DNA of 64,000 nucleotides from contig OZ244867.1 of the NCBI GenBank assembly GCA_965221175.1, forward strand, positions 1,612,001 through 1,676,000. Direction: 5' to 3'. Origin of the DNA: JAJDZL01 sp965221175 (GTDB taxonomy: Bacteria; Pseudomonadota; Gammaproteobacteria; Arenicellales; JAJDZL01). A program made the position numbers and the translations under genes. A model generated the notes under the pieces. The model had not been told where the DNA came from. It made no database searches and worked only from the letters and a program-made list of their open reading frames with translations. This document shows positions 7,925 through 16,366 of this stretch, piece by piece; the stretch's first letter is position 1, and each line of letters begins with the position of its first letter.

Positions 7925-9406
7925 TCAAAGTGAATATTGGGTATTGGTATCCAAAGGGTAAAGCGGTCGAGGGCGCAAACGATAGTTCAGCCGCCCAGGT
8001 TCGATTGCACAGGCTCCCGGGGTGTCCACCACAATGACTTTCCGGGCGATGTCGCCGAACGCTGCTTTCCACGCAATCGCCGATTTGACTACAATAATTT
8101 CCAACGACGCAGGTTCGATGCCAACACAGCGCAAATGCTCGGCATCGAATGGCATGGTGCGCAACGATGTCAGGACAATCTGAATGCCTTCTGATTCAAT
8201 AACCACTGTCTCACCCATCGAGGTTTTAAACCCGGTCATGTAAGAACCCTTATGAATGAACGTTCCGTCCGAGATTGATTTAACCGAGGCCGTGAATTCC
8301 AGCGTCGCTGCATGACAGTCATCCATCTTACCTCCGACCCGTACTCTAAATTCGTTTCCCACGCCAGCTGTTTTCGCTGTTTGAACCGCCTCCGGGTCGG
8401 CCATCACAATTACGGAACTCGCCGCTTTCTGTGCCAGCAGTTCTTTCAGAACGGCAGTGCCGTCTCCAGAGCTTCCGCCACCGACATTGTCGGCTGCTTC
8501 TACGACCACAACCGGTCGCTCGGAACTTTTTACTGCTTGTTCGACGCCTTGACTTGCCGACATGGCATTGGCTGCAAACAACTCCCTTGATGCCCACAGT
8601 TGAAGCGCGACGGAGTCAGCTGCTAGTTGCGCTGCCGAATCATGGTCCCCGTAAAAAAGTACCGATGCTCCCAGATGAGGTACGTCGCAGTATGGAAATC
8701 CCATCGCAACCGAACCACATACAATATCCGGTTCCTTCTCCAGTTTATGAAGCTGCTGCATCACATCGCGCATAGGCTGCACATCGGTCTGTTGCTTCAG
8801 CGGTACCGTAAGCAATGGGATTCGCCTGAACGCCGGTCTGGGAATCGAACCACTTTCGAGGATGTTCACCGCGACTGTCGCTGCTTCGGCGCCTCGCTGT
8901 TCCATGTCCACATGCGGATATGTATCATAGCCGATCAACACCGATGCGTAATCTACCATTTGCTCACTCAGATTTGCGTGGTAGTCGAATGTGGCAACAA
9001 TTGGAACATCGAATCCTACTGCATGTCGGGTGCGTTCCAAGATGAGGGCATCGAAGTCCTCAACGCCTTCTGCCACTGCAGCACCATGCAGAGTCAGAAT
9101 GACGGCATCAATCGGGGCTACACTCTTGATTGAATCGATGAGTTCGTCACACAGTCTCTGTGCTGCTTTTCTCTCGATGGTTGCTGAAGGTATCGCTGCC
9201 GCATAGAGCGTAGGAACTGCGGTAAAACTGCCCGTACTGGCTTCGCCGATGACTCCTCCTAATTCCGTATTGGTACCGAGATAGCGAGGGATCATCTCGT
9301 CTGCGCGAGTGAACTGGTAATTCTCAAAATCCTCGTATGATGTTATGCCGGAGGCGAACGTATTGGTTTCGTGCCAAATCCCTCCAATGGCGATCCGTGG
9401 TTTCAC
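7925..9406 (-). CDS. MlrC-type M81 family metallohydrolase
   Basis: 493 residues, the length of MlrC proteins. N-terminal GGIWHETNTFASG (H12, E13), TFDYHANLS and GYDTYPHVDMEQRG are the metal-site regions of family M81; the C-terminal MlrC domain begins near residue 300 (VVVEAADNVGGGSSGD). Founding MlrC cleaves linearised microcystin peptides, but most family members are in catabolic clusters with unknown substrates. The start is GTG without a clear Shine-Dalgarno site. It heads the M24/aminomutase/racemase-like group, and its upstream region is shared with the divergent DUF3830 gene. The role is inferred to be amide or lactam hydrolysis of the compound imported by the neighbouring ABC system. 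Confidence 0.8.
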   Translation of the reverse strand: MKPRIAIGGIWHETNTFASGITSYEDFENYQFTRADEMIPRYLGTNTELGGVIGEASTGSFTAVPTLYAAAIPSATIERKAAQRLCDELIDSIKSVAPIDAVILTLHGAAVAEGVEDFDALILERTRHAVGFDVPIVATFDYHANLSEQMVDYASVLIGYDTYPHVDMEQRGAEAATVAVNILESGSIPRPAFRRIPLLTVPLKQQTDVQPMRDVMQQLHKLEKEPDIVCGSVAMGFPYCDVPHLGASVLFYGDHDSAAQLAADSVALQLWASRELFAANAMSASQGVEQAVKSSERPVVVVEAADNVGGGSSGDGTAVLKELLAQKAASSVIVMADPEAVQTAKTAGVGNEFRVRVGGKMDDCHAATLEFTASVKSISDGTFIHKGSYMTGFKTSMGETVVIESEGIQIVLTSLRTMPFDAEHLRCVGIEPASLEIIVVKSAIAWKAAFGDIARKVIVVDTPGACAIEPGRLNYRLRPRPLYPLDTNTQYSL

Positions 9407-9685
9407 TGATTCGGTTGCGCTGTTTGAATTTTATGAGTTGTGTTTCAGCAATCTGTTCGCGAAAACAGTTACAATTTGTCGACAGTTATACTGCACGCAT
9501 TGAAGTGATGAGCAAATTCTTAGCAGAGACGAGACCCATTCAGAAACTGATCCACAGCAACGCTGCATCAGTACCGCGGAATGTGAAGCGCCAGCTACTG
9601 AATCCTGTGCATCCGCAACCGTCGGCCATTGAGTTTTTACAGTGAAAACCACTCGTTTCAACACCGAAATAATTCGCAGTCAGAG

Positions 9686-10186
9686 ATGACTAGCCAACTG
9701 AAACATGTGCGCGTCGGGATGCGGAACAACGGTGCAAGCGTTCGATTGAAACTTCGCTGGGACAATTCTCCGGCAACCTGCCGGATCATATGTGATGCTC
9801 TGCCTTTTGAAGGTGACATGTGGCATGCCAAGTACGCAAACCACGAAATCTATACCTTGTTGCCAGTCGAGAAATTTTTCGGAAAAGACCCGCCTAAAGA
9901 ATGGCTGTGCATGTATCCGGCGCCAGGCGACCTGATGTACATCTTCCATCCAGACGGACTTTTGCCTCCTGAAGTTTGGACCCCTGAAAGCGATCACAGA
10001 ATCGTTGATATCGCCTTGTTCTACGACCGCGGCAACAATCTGTACGGTCCGAGCGGTGGCAACACCGGCAACATTTTTGCTACAGCCGCGGATATTGAAG
10101 AACTTGAAAGGTTCGCACAATCCTGCCTGCACGTCTGGAAATCCGGATTCATCGGCGAGCGCTTATACGTCGAAGCGGCTGACTGA
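9686..10186 (+). CDS. DUF3830 family (cyclophilin-like fold) protein
   Basis: About 166 residues from ATG 9686; a TTG at 9629 would add 19 residues with no family resemblance. The sequence pattern (SPATCRIICDALPFEG, then a W-H-A-K-Y strand, PAPGDLMYI and a C-terminal phenylalanine- and glycine-rich part) fits DUF3830, small proteins of uncharacterised function with a predicted cyclophilin-like beta-barrel. No signal peptide. It is the only plus-strand gene inside a ten-kilobase minus-strand block, divergent from the MlrC gene and convergent, 15 bases apart, with the next aminomutase-like gene. DUF3830 genes tend to accompany amino-compound uptake and catabolism genes (recollection, not checked). 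The Shine-Dalgarno site is weak. Confidence 0.65.
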   Translation: MTSQLKHVRVGMRNNGASVRLKLRWDNSPATCRIICDALPFEGDMWHAKYANHEIYTLLPVEKFFGKDPPKEWLCMYPAPGDLMYIFHPDGLLPPEVWTPESDHRIVDIALFYDRGNNLYGPSGGNTGNIFATAADIEELERFAQSCLHVWKSGFIGERLYVEAAD

Positions 10187-10201
10187 CCGCAAAACGCAAA
10201 T

Positions 10202-11518
10202 TCAGTTCAAGACGTCGAGCACACGCTCCGTGATCGAAAGTGTCTGGTCAATGTCGTCCTCTGTGTGAGCGAATGAAATGCTTCCCTGCTTTGTTGCAAC
10301 GGGAAAATGAAAAACGCCATTTTCGATTAGCAGTTTTCTGTAGCGAACATCCCGTTGTCCATCATTGTTGCGCGCGATATCGGCCCATGATGTCGGTTCA
10401 TGGTCCATAAAATAAACTGCGAATGCGGAACCTTGCCTGACTACTTCAGTCGAATAATCCCGGCCCGCAAAAATTTCTCTCAATCCGGTTTCCATTCGAG
10501 CTCCGAGGTTCTCAAGATGGCTGTATATTTCTGCACCTCGGTCTCTGAGCTTGCGAATCGTCGCAATGGCTGCCGCCACTACGAACGGATGCGCATTGTA
10601 AGTGCCGGCGACCAAGACTCGTTTAGAGGGAGCCGGATGGAAGACAGTCGACATGTACTCGGCTTTTCCGCCGACGACTCCAAGCGGATATCCGTTCGCC
10701 GCGGCTTTTCCAAAAACACTCAGGTCCGGATCGATTCCACAAATTGACTGGTATCCGCCGAGCGCCTGCCGAAAACCGGTCTTAACCTCGTCGAAAATCA
10801 GCAATGCACCGTACTGAGTACACAATCTGCGCACCGATTCAAGGTATCCGGGCAATGGTTTGACAATTCCGACATTCTGAAGAATTGGCTCAAGTATCAC
10901 TGCCGCTGCCGTGCCATCTTTAAGCACTCTTTCCAGCGCCTGAATGTCGTTGAATTCCACAACTCGAGCGCCATCACCAACGGACGCCTCCATACCGGCG
11001 GAAATCGGTCGTAGCGTATGCTCGTCACCCATGCGATGCGACTCGAATTCGGATGCGAGATCCATCAGGTTGAATGCCACCGAATCCATCCATCCGTTAT
11101 ACCCGCCCTGCATAAACACGATATCGTTCTTCTGTGTCGCCGCGCGTGCAATTCGAAGGGCGAATGCAACAGCTTCAGTGCCGCTGCATGTCAGCTGCAC
11201 CTGTTCCAGATAGGGTACGGATTCGACTAGAAGATCGGCGATTTCCCGTTCCCAAGGCGTTGTACCCGCACCCATCAGGGACTCACTGCGTTGAATCGAT
11301 TCAACGACCGCGCGATCTACGTCTTCATCTCCATGACCGAGCAGATAAGGGGCGAATGCGGCATGGTAGTCAATGTATTTCCTACCTGTGTGATCCCATA
11401 TGTGCGCCCCTTTTGCGCGCACGAAAACTCGAATCGGGTCAATCGCCCGATTAAGCGACATCACACCTCCAGCGATGGACGTTTGCTGCGCGAGAATCTG
11501 CTCTGCAGTTACAGTCAA
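10202..11518 (-). CDS. Class III PLP aminotransferase, second glutamate-1-semialdehyde-aminomutase-like enzyme
   Basis: 438 residues. Shows LTCSGTEAVAFA (cofactor phosphate site, about 110-119), IFDEVKTGFR (D243), Schiff-base Lys271 in FGKAAANGYPLGVVGG and GTYNAHP. It is clearly paralogous to the enzyme at 5433-6755 but diverged enough to differ in substrate. TTG at 11518 is the first start after an in-frame stop; an AGG lies very close to it, so the start is uncertain and ATG 20 residues in is possible. It lies 55 bases after the ABC binding protein gene on the same strand. It is likely to act on the imported compound or a downstream amine (inference). Confidence 0.8.
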   Translation of the reverse strand: MTVTAEQILAQQTSIAGGVMSLNRAIDPIRVFVRAKGAHIWDHTGRKYIDYHAAFAPYLLGHGDEDVDRAVVESIQRSESLMGAGTTPWEREIADLLVESVPYLEQVQLTCSGTEAVAFALRIARAATQKNDIVFMQGGYNGWMDSVAFNLMDLASEFESHRMGDEHTLRPISAGMEASVGDGARVVEFNDIQALERVLKDGTAAAVILEPILQNVGIVKPLPGYLESVRRLCTQYGALLIFDEVKTGFRQALGGYQSICGIDPDLSVFGKAAANGYPLGVVGGKAEYMSTVFHPAPSKRVLVAGTYNAHPFVVAAAIATIRKLRDRGAEIYSHLENLGARMETGLREIFAGRDYSTEVVRQGSAFAVYFMDHEPTSWADIARNNDGQRDVRYRKLLIENGVFHFPVATKQGSISFAHTEDDIDQTLSITERVLDVLN

Positions 11519-11573
11519 AACCTGTCTGGACTACATCCAGTATCCAAAAGGTAAAAACGGATATGCAAGGAGG

Positions 11574-12365
11574 TCACATCTGAGTAATCATCTCATACCA
11601 CTTATCTTTGAGTCCCTGCTGCTCAATCGTCTCAAGCCATACGTTGATGAAATTGACGAAGTGATATTGGCCTGGCAGAACCGCATAGGCGTACCCCTGC
11701 GGATTCAAAGGTGCGTCATCAATGATGCGCAAATTCATGCCTGGATTCTGCTTTATGAAATTGCGCAGTGATGAACTGTCGGTCAGCACCGCATCAGCAC
11801 GTTTGCTTGCCACTTCCAGAAAGTAAGTTGAAAGTTTATCGCTGACTAAAGCTTTTACTTCTGCTTTCTTGAAATAGCGATTGGCAAACGCTTCATCCGC
11901 TGTTCCAGAACCGACCGCAATGATCATTCCGTCCTTGTCCAGTTCGGCGTGCGACTGGGCATCCGAATCCTTGTGCACCGCAGTGCCTTGGGTTTCGTAG
12001 CCCGCTGGATTGGAAAAGAGCACTCGCATCGCTCGTTCTGCAGTTCTAAACATCGGAGACATCACAATGTCACACTTCCCAGTCTCAAGACTGGGAATGA
12101 GAGTCCCCCACTGCGAATCGACGGGCTTGTATTCAACACCCATGATGCCGGCGAGATGTTTTGCGGCTTCAATGTCGGTTCCCACCCAATCCCCGGTTTT
12201 GGGATCTTTGGCGCCCCAAGGGAGCGCTTCCGCGTGACAAACCAGAAGCTGACCGCGTTCCTTGATCGCGTCGATGCGATCATCTGCTGAATAGGCAGTC
12301 CCCGCTACAAATGTCAACATGCATGTAACTGCAGTTAGCCAGGTCAACAATTTATTCATAATCAC
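11574..12365 (-). CDS. Polar amino-acid-type ABC transporter substrate-binding protein
   Basis: 263 residues with a cleavable signal peptide (MNKLLTWLTAVTCMLTFVAGTAYS) and the family-3 periplasmic binding fold: RIDAIKERGQLLVCHAEALPWG, DWVGTDIEAAKHLAGIMG, then the hinge and KWYEMITQM end. It delivers a small polar ligand to the permeases encoded upstream. The gene has its own good site, AGGAG 9 bases before ATG 12359-12365, and is separated by about 134 bases from the ATPase gene, a gap in which a short imperfect hairpin lies; differential expression of the binding protein is therefore plausible. Ligand specificity cannot be read from the sequence; the EhuB-like layout suggests a zwitterionic solute. 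Confidence 0.85.
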   Translation of the reverse strand: MIMNKLLTWLTAVTCMLTFVAGTAYSADDRIDAIKERGQLLVCHAEALPWGAKDPKTGDWVGTDIEAAKHLAGIMGVEYKPVDSQWGTLIPSLETGKCDIVMSPMFRTAERAMRVLFSNPAGYETQGTAVHKDSDAQSHAELDKDGMIIAVGSGTADEAFANRYFKKAEVKALVSDKLSTYFLEVASKRADAVLTDSSSLRNFIKQNPGMNLRIIDDAPLNPQGYAYAVLPGQYHFVNFINVWLETIEQQGLKDKWYEMITQM

Positions 12366-12499
12366 TTACTCCTACATTTTGGTATTTTAATTTTGTGATG
12401 AAATGAGAGTTTATTATAAATTCGATAGCAACACCAGTAAGGATTTACCAACTACGAACTGGTAATCTCATCGAATTCGAGCCTGTGCGGTTATTGCCT

Positions 12500-13267
12500 T
12501 CAGAGAATATTCATCAAAAATCGCTGAAGTTCCGAATTTTCAGTTTGACTGAAGAACACTTCCGAGCCCACATCCACTTGGATGCGCCCTTGCGACATGA
12601 ACATTATGCGGTTGGCCGCTTCTTTGGCAAATCCCATTTCGTGGGTAACAATAATCATGGTCATGCCTGATTTCGCCAACTCGCGCATTACGTCCAGTAC
12701 TTCGGCAACCATTTCTGGATCAAGTGCCGAGGTGGGTTCATCAAACAGCATCGCCTTTGGCTGCATCGCCAATGCTCTTGCAATCGCAACACGTTGCTGC
12801 TGGCCGCCTGAAAGATGACTTGGAAACTTTTCAATCTGTTCGACAATTCCGACGCGCCGTAGAAGATTTTCCGCTAGTTCGTTAGCTTCCTCCGTGCTCA
12901 TCCCGCGAGACATTCGAGGTGCAAAGGTGACGTTCTCGCGGATGGACATGTGGTCGAACAGGTTGAACTGCTGGAAAACCATGCCTACTTCCCGACGCAC
13001 ATTCTCGACAGCTTCCCGGCTTCCCGGCAATCGAATCCCATCAATTACAATCTGGCCGCGGTCAATGGATTCCAGTGCATTCAAGACGCGCAGAAAGGTC
13101 GACTTTCCGCCACCCGATGGCCCAACAATGCAGACGATTTCTTCCGAAGCGATTTTCACGCTAATGTCGTCCAGCGCGGTGAACTCTCCAAACTTTTTGG
13201 AAATACTGTCGCAGGTAATGAACGGATCCGCAAATTCTTGATCTGGATTTTGATCGGCAGAACTCAA
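12500..13267 (-). CDS. Polar amino-acid ABC transporter ATP-binding protein (GlnQ/HisP type)
   Basis: 255 residues. Walker A GPSGGGKSTFL, Q-loop VFQQFNLF, signature LSGGQQQRVAIARAL, Walker B MLFDEPTSALDPE and the switch His in VTHEMGFA are intact. It energises import with the two permeases immediately upstream. The start appears to be TTG, 3 bases after the preceding permease stop, without a clear ribosome site, which suggests translational coupling. The C-terminus is of ordinary length without a regulatory domain. Confidence 0.9.
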   Translation of the reverse strand: MSSADQNPDQEFADPFITCDSISKKFGEFTALDDISVKIASEEIVCIVGPSGGGKSTFLRVLNALESIDRGQIVIDGIRLPGSREAVENVRREVGMVFQQFNLFDHMSIRENVTFAPRMSRGMSTEEANELAENLLRRVGIVEQIEKFPSHLSGGQQQRVAIARALAMQPKAMLFDEPTSALDPEMVAEVLDVMRELAKSGMTMIIVTHEMGFAKEAANRIMFMSQGRIQVDVGSEVFFSQTENSELQRFLMNIL

Positions 13268-13270
13268 AAC

Positions 13271-13936
13271 TCAGTGTCCGGTACGCTGGAGCAGTTTCTT
13301 CTCGGAACGCCTGGCCAGCAGACTGAATGGAAAAATCAATACGAAATACAGCACTGCGATTGCGCTAAGAAACTCAAAATAACTTAGAGTCTTCGCCCCC
13401 AGAACGCTGGCTGTGTATGCCATTTCACCGACTGAGATAGCAGAAAGCAAACTGGTCGCCTTGAGCAGTTCAGTTAGAAAATTGACGAACGCTGGCATCA
13501 TCCGGCGAACTGCTGGTGGAATGATGATTTTCCGCCAGATGTGCAACATCGGTATGGCCAGCGCGTATGCAGCGTCGACCTGTCCTCGGGGCACTGCCAA
13601 CACCCCTGCCCGAAAAATTTCTGCGAGATAAGCGCCACTGAAAAGAGAAAGTGCGATGACACCGCACGCTTCGCTGGAAATTCGCACTGACAACAACAAC
13701 GGCAAGCAGGAATATACCCAGAATATCAACACAACTTCCGGAATCGTTCGAAAGAAATCAATGAATGCGTTTGACAGCCGAAAGGCAATTCCACGCTGCG
13801 TAAGTTTGCCCAGACAGGCAATCAACCCAAGTGCGATTCCAATCACCAGCGAGATCGCCGAAATGATGATCGTCACACCGAAAGCTTGCAGCAATTCCGG
13901 AGCGTAACGGATCAGTTGATCCCACTCGAACCGCAT
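13271..13936 (-). CDS. Polar amino-acid ABC transporter permease 2
   Basis: 221 residues, about five membrane segments, with the HisM/GlnP permease signature: the EAA loop region DAAYALAIPMLHIWRKIIIPPAVRRM and the N-terminal AFGVTIIISAISLVIG helix. Its ATG shares one base with the TGA stop of the first permease (TGATG), and GAGG lies upstream. It forms the membrane channel as a heterodimer with the product of 13936-14694. Confidence 0.88.
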   Translation of the reverse strand: MRFEWDQLIRYAPELLQAFGVTIIISAISLVIGIALGLIACLGKLTQRGIAFRLSNAFIDFFRTIPEVVLIFWVYSCLPLLLSVRISSEACGVIALSLFSGAYLAEIFRAGVLAVPRGQVDAAYALAIPMLHIWRKIIIPPAVRRMMPAFVNFLTELLKATSLLSAISVGEMAYTASVLGAKTLSYFEFLSAIAVLYFVLIFPFSLLARRSEKKLLQRTGH

Positions 13937-14694
13937 CAGCGTTCCCTCTTCTGAAAAAAGTATTCAAGCCGCAGTGTGGTTCTGCTTATTATGTAACCGA
14001 CAACGAAGTAAATGATAGCAATGGAACTGAACAGCTCGACCGGTTTGAAAGTTACATTGCTGATTCGATTGGTCACCGTCATCAGCTCGCTAACGTGCAG
14101 TATCGACAGGATGGCGGTCCCTTTGAAAAAACTGATGGTGAGATTGACAAGCGGCGGGATCATCGTACGAATCGCCGGTGGGAGAATCACATGTGTCCAT
14201 CGAATTCGCGCTGGCAATGCGAGTGAGTGAGCGGCCTCCCATTGACCTTTGGGAACCGATTCGATTCCGGCGCGGACAATTTCCGTAAAATAGGCGCTGG
14301 CCTGCAGTGTGATCCCGATAACTCCACTTTGAAGTGCGGTAGTGCTGATTCCAGTAACGAGCGGCAGGGCAAAATGAATCCAAATCAACTGAACAAGCAG
14401 CGGGGTGTTGCGCCAAATTTCAACGAATGCGGCGACCACCCAGCGAAGAGGGGCGAAGGCAGATTGACTGGCAATTGCGAGGATCGTTCCAGACAACAGC
14501 CCGAGTACGGCGGCACATGCAGTCAGAATTATAGTGAGCGACAGGCCGCGTAGCAGCACCTGCCGGTACTCCCATACGACTGAAAAATCGAGAGACAGTA
14601 TTAGGGGCCAGTTCAGAAAGTACGCAACCATACCAATCAGAGCGATTAGCACCGCTGCAACTGCAAACTTCGATAGGGCTTCTCTCAATTGCAT
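13936..14694 (-). CDS. Polar amino-acid ABC transporter permease 1
   Basis: 252 residues, with an extra N-terminal membrane segment and the His/Glu/Gln permease domain (LLRGLSLTIILTACAAVLG, FVEIWRNTPLLVQLIW, and the cytoplasmic loop WEAAHSLALPARIRWTHVILP). First gene of the catabolic block's transporter operon; upstream lies the 900-base gene-poor segment that should contain its promoter. Two permeases, one ATPase and one binding protein is the same composition as EhuABCD for ectoine and many others. Confidence 0.88.
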   Translation of the reverse strand: MQLREALSKFAVAAVLIALIGMVAYFLNWPLILSLDFSVVWEYRQVLLRGLSLTIILTACAAVLGLLSGTILAIASQSAFAPLRWVVAAFVEIWRNTPLLVQLIWIHFALPLVTGISTTALQSGVIGITLQASAYFTEIVRAGIESVPKGQWEAAHSLALPARIRWTHVILPPAIRTMIPPLVNLTISFFKGTAILSILHVSELMTVTNRISNVTFKPVELFSSIAIIYFVVGYIISRTTLRLEYFFQKRER

Positions 14695-15587
14695 GATGTT
14701 ATTGGAATAATTGCAAATTCAAATTTGACGGAATATCGAAATGGTCGTGCGGCACGCGAACTGGCTACGGCCGTATGGTTCGCAGATAGTCGGTCAGAAT
14801 GCTGTATTCGCTATCGTAGCCGCGTTCGCGGCTCTCGCGCAACTGTCGGCGGTGTTGTATGCAATCCATCCCGTCACTTGACTTCGGCGGTTCAATACAG
14901 TAAATCACTGATAATATTACATATAGAAAAAATTGTTACGCTAAATATTAGCGTTTCGAAAGGAACGTGAAACGTCCGTTTACGACCGCAAACGGACTTT
15001 CTGCACCACGTCTCGGTGCGACAGAATGCGGTCATGTATCGAATCAGATTCAGGTATGCCATGGTATACAGCTGGTGCCGAAGATTTGTAAACCGCTACG
15101 GTACCAGTAATTGGTTTGGGCTTTCTTGTCACGCATCGAGACGGCATTGACGCGTACTGGTTCCTCATGAATCCTCGCTTCAATCGACACTGTTGTTTGA
15201 CAAAGACCGCCATTCCGTTGACCGGATCATTCACTGGTAACCTGCGCGCAATAGGTTTGAAGCAGTGCTCTGAAACATTCCAGTGGTCCACGCCCGATTC
15301 CAGCAATAGACAGAAAGGAGTAGCGTGGGTTCGACTCCGACTAGCCGTACAGGGAATAATCACCCAATGTTGTTCGTCTGTGTCAATCACCCGATCAGGG
15401 ATATGACTGTAAACAACGATTTAATTCGTAGGATCGCCGTATACCGATCAGTCCAGCGAAAACAATACTTTCTATCTATCTAGAGATTAGGTGAAGCAAA
15501 TTGATGCTGGCTTTTGTGGGAGTGCCGAACGGGTGCGTGCCAATGGAAAATTGATGTGGATTTCTCGGCTATTGTGGCAACAGCCAA
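14695..15587. other. Gene-poor segment with hairpins and a transposase scrap
   Basis: Nearly 900 bases with no convincing intact gene. Short frames on both strands in 14980-15406 resemble nothing I know. It contains an IS21-like transposase remnant (listed separately), a 7-base-pair hairpin at 14938-14954 with a 3-base loop and an 8-base-pair hairpin at 14974-14997 followed by TTTCT on the plus strand, a weak terminator-like arrangement. The promoter for the permease genes should lie at the left end and is not obvious. Confidence 0.5.
14765..14869 (-). pseudogene. IS21-like transposase (IstA) fragment
   Basis: A 34-codon open stretch ending in TAG reads QLRESRERGYDSEYS followed by ILTDYLRTIRP, closely resembling the helix-turn-helix region of IS21-family IstA proteins (LREL-RERGY-G-YS-L-DYLRP-RP). 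Nothing upstream or downstream continues the protein convincingly and no IstB helper gene is present. I take it as a decayed insertion. The match is short, so chance similarity cannot be excluded. Confidence 0.4.
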
Positions 15588-16160
15588 CTATGGCCAATAC
15601 TGCTGATCAAGCAGTTTGCCCCATTCATCGTCGAATGGGTGAACGCGATTGACACGACTTGCACCTTGATACAACGGTCGTCCCTCATTCGCCCATTGAA
15701 ACAATGAACCTTCTAAGTTGAACACGTTCGGCACACCGCGTCGAGCGAGTAATTCGGCAATCTTGGAAGAACGATATCCGACTGAACAATACACTACGAC
15801 GATTCGATCCTTATCGTGTTTGCCTAGTATTTCAAGTGCGTCGTTCGCATCGGTTGCGAGAGCCGCGTCTTGAATATGACTCACTTCGTATTCTTCCTGT
15901 TCACGAGTGTCTAGCAGAGTGATGTTATCCCGTTCTGCAAGCAACTGCGTCAGTTGGTCCGTCGAGATGTGTTGAACGCTTGGAAATTCTTCGCGTATCC
16001 AACTGATCGTATCCGCCCACTGTTCTTCAAATTGCTTCTCATCGGCAATAGATGGGACGACCAAGACAAAACAGAGGAAAACGACAAACGCTACCGAGAA
16101 TCGTATTCGATGACTCAACAACATCAATTGCACTACTAAACTCCGGACATCTGAATGCAA
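15588..16160 (-). CDS. Exported single-domain rhodanese-like protein
   Basis: 190 residues. A hydrophobic N-terminal segment (VAFVVFLCFVLVVPSIADE) looks like a signal peptide or anchor, so the protein is probably periplasmic. A rhodanese domain follows (about 65-160): ITLLDTREQEEYEVSHI, then the active loop CSVGYRS with the catalytic Cys, and LEGSLFQWANEGRPLY. Single-domain rhodaneses transfer sulfane sulfur or act as sulfide/cyanide or redox proteins; the exact role is unclear. ATG at 16124 is an alternative start. It stands alone, about 200 bases downstream of the repair helicase gene. Confidence 0.8.
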   Translation of the reverse strand: MHSDVRSLVVQLMLLSHRIRFSVAFVVFLCFVLVVPSIADEKQFEEQWADTISWIREEFPSVQHISTDQLTQLLAERDNITLLDTREQEEYEVSHIQDAALATDANDALEILGKHDKDRIVVVYCSVGYRSSKIAELLARRGVPNVFNLEGSLFQWANEGRPLYQGASRVNRVHPFDDEWGKLLDQQYWP

Positions 16161-16366
16161 AACGCGGCCTCTCTCAGTTCAAAAGGTTTCACGAATAGAT
16201 CTAAACAAATTACACTGAATAGCAAAGACTGGCAAGTATTTCAGGCAAGGAATGGCTGAAGGCAGCACACAAAGGGGAGATATCTCCATACATCTAGCTG
16301 AATTATAAATTTCCATGACAGCGTTGAATTGGATTGTCGCTCGAATTTGTGAAACTGTCAGATCGT

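Noticed and set aside
15310..15350. T-arm-like GGGTTCGACTCC as in tRNA or tmRNA
   Set aside because: The flanking bases do not form the T-stem, and no acceptor stem, anticodon arm or CCA end could be assembled.
14980..15390. 136-codon minus-strand frame and an overlapping 96-codon plus-strand frame
   Set aside because: Neither shows domain features, a ribosome site or plausible composition; treated as non-coding.
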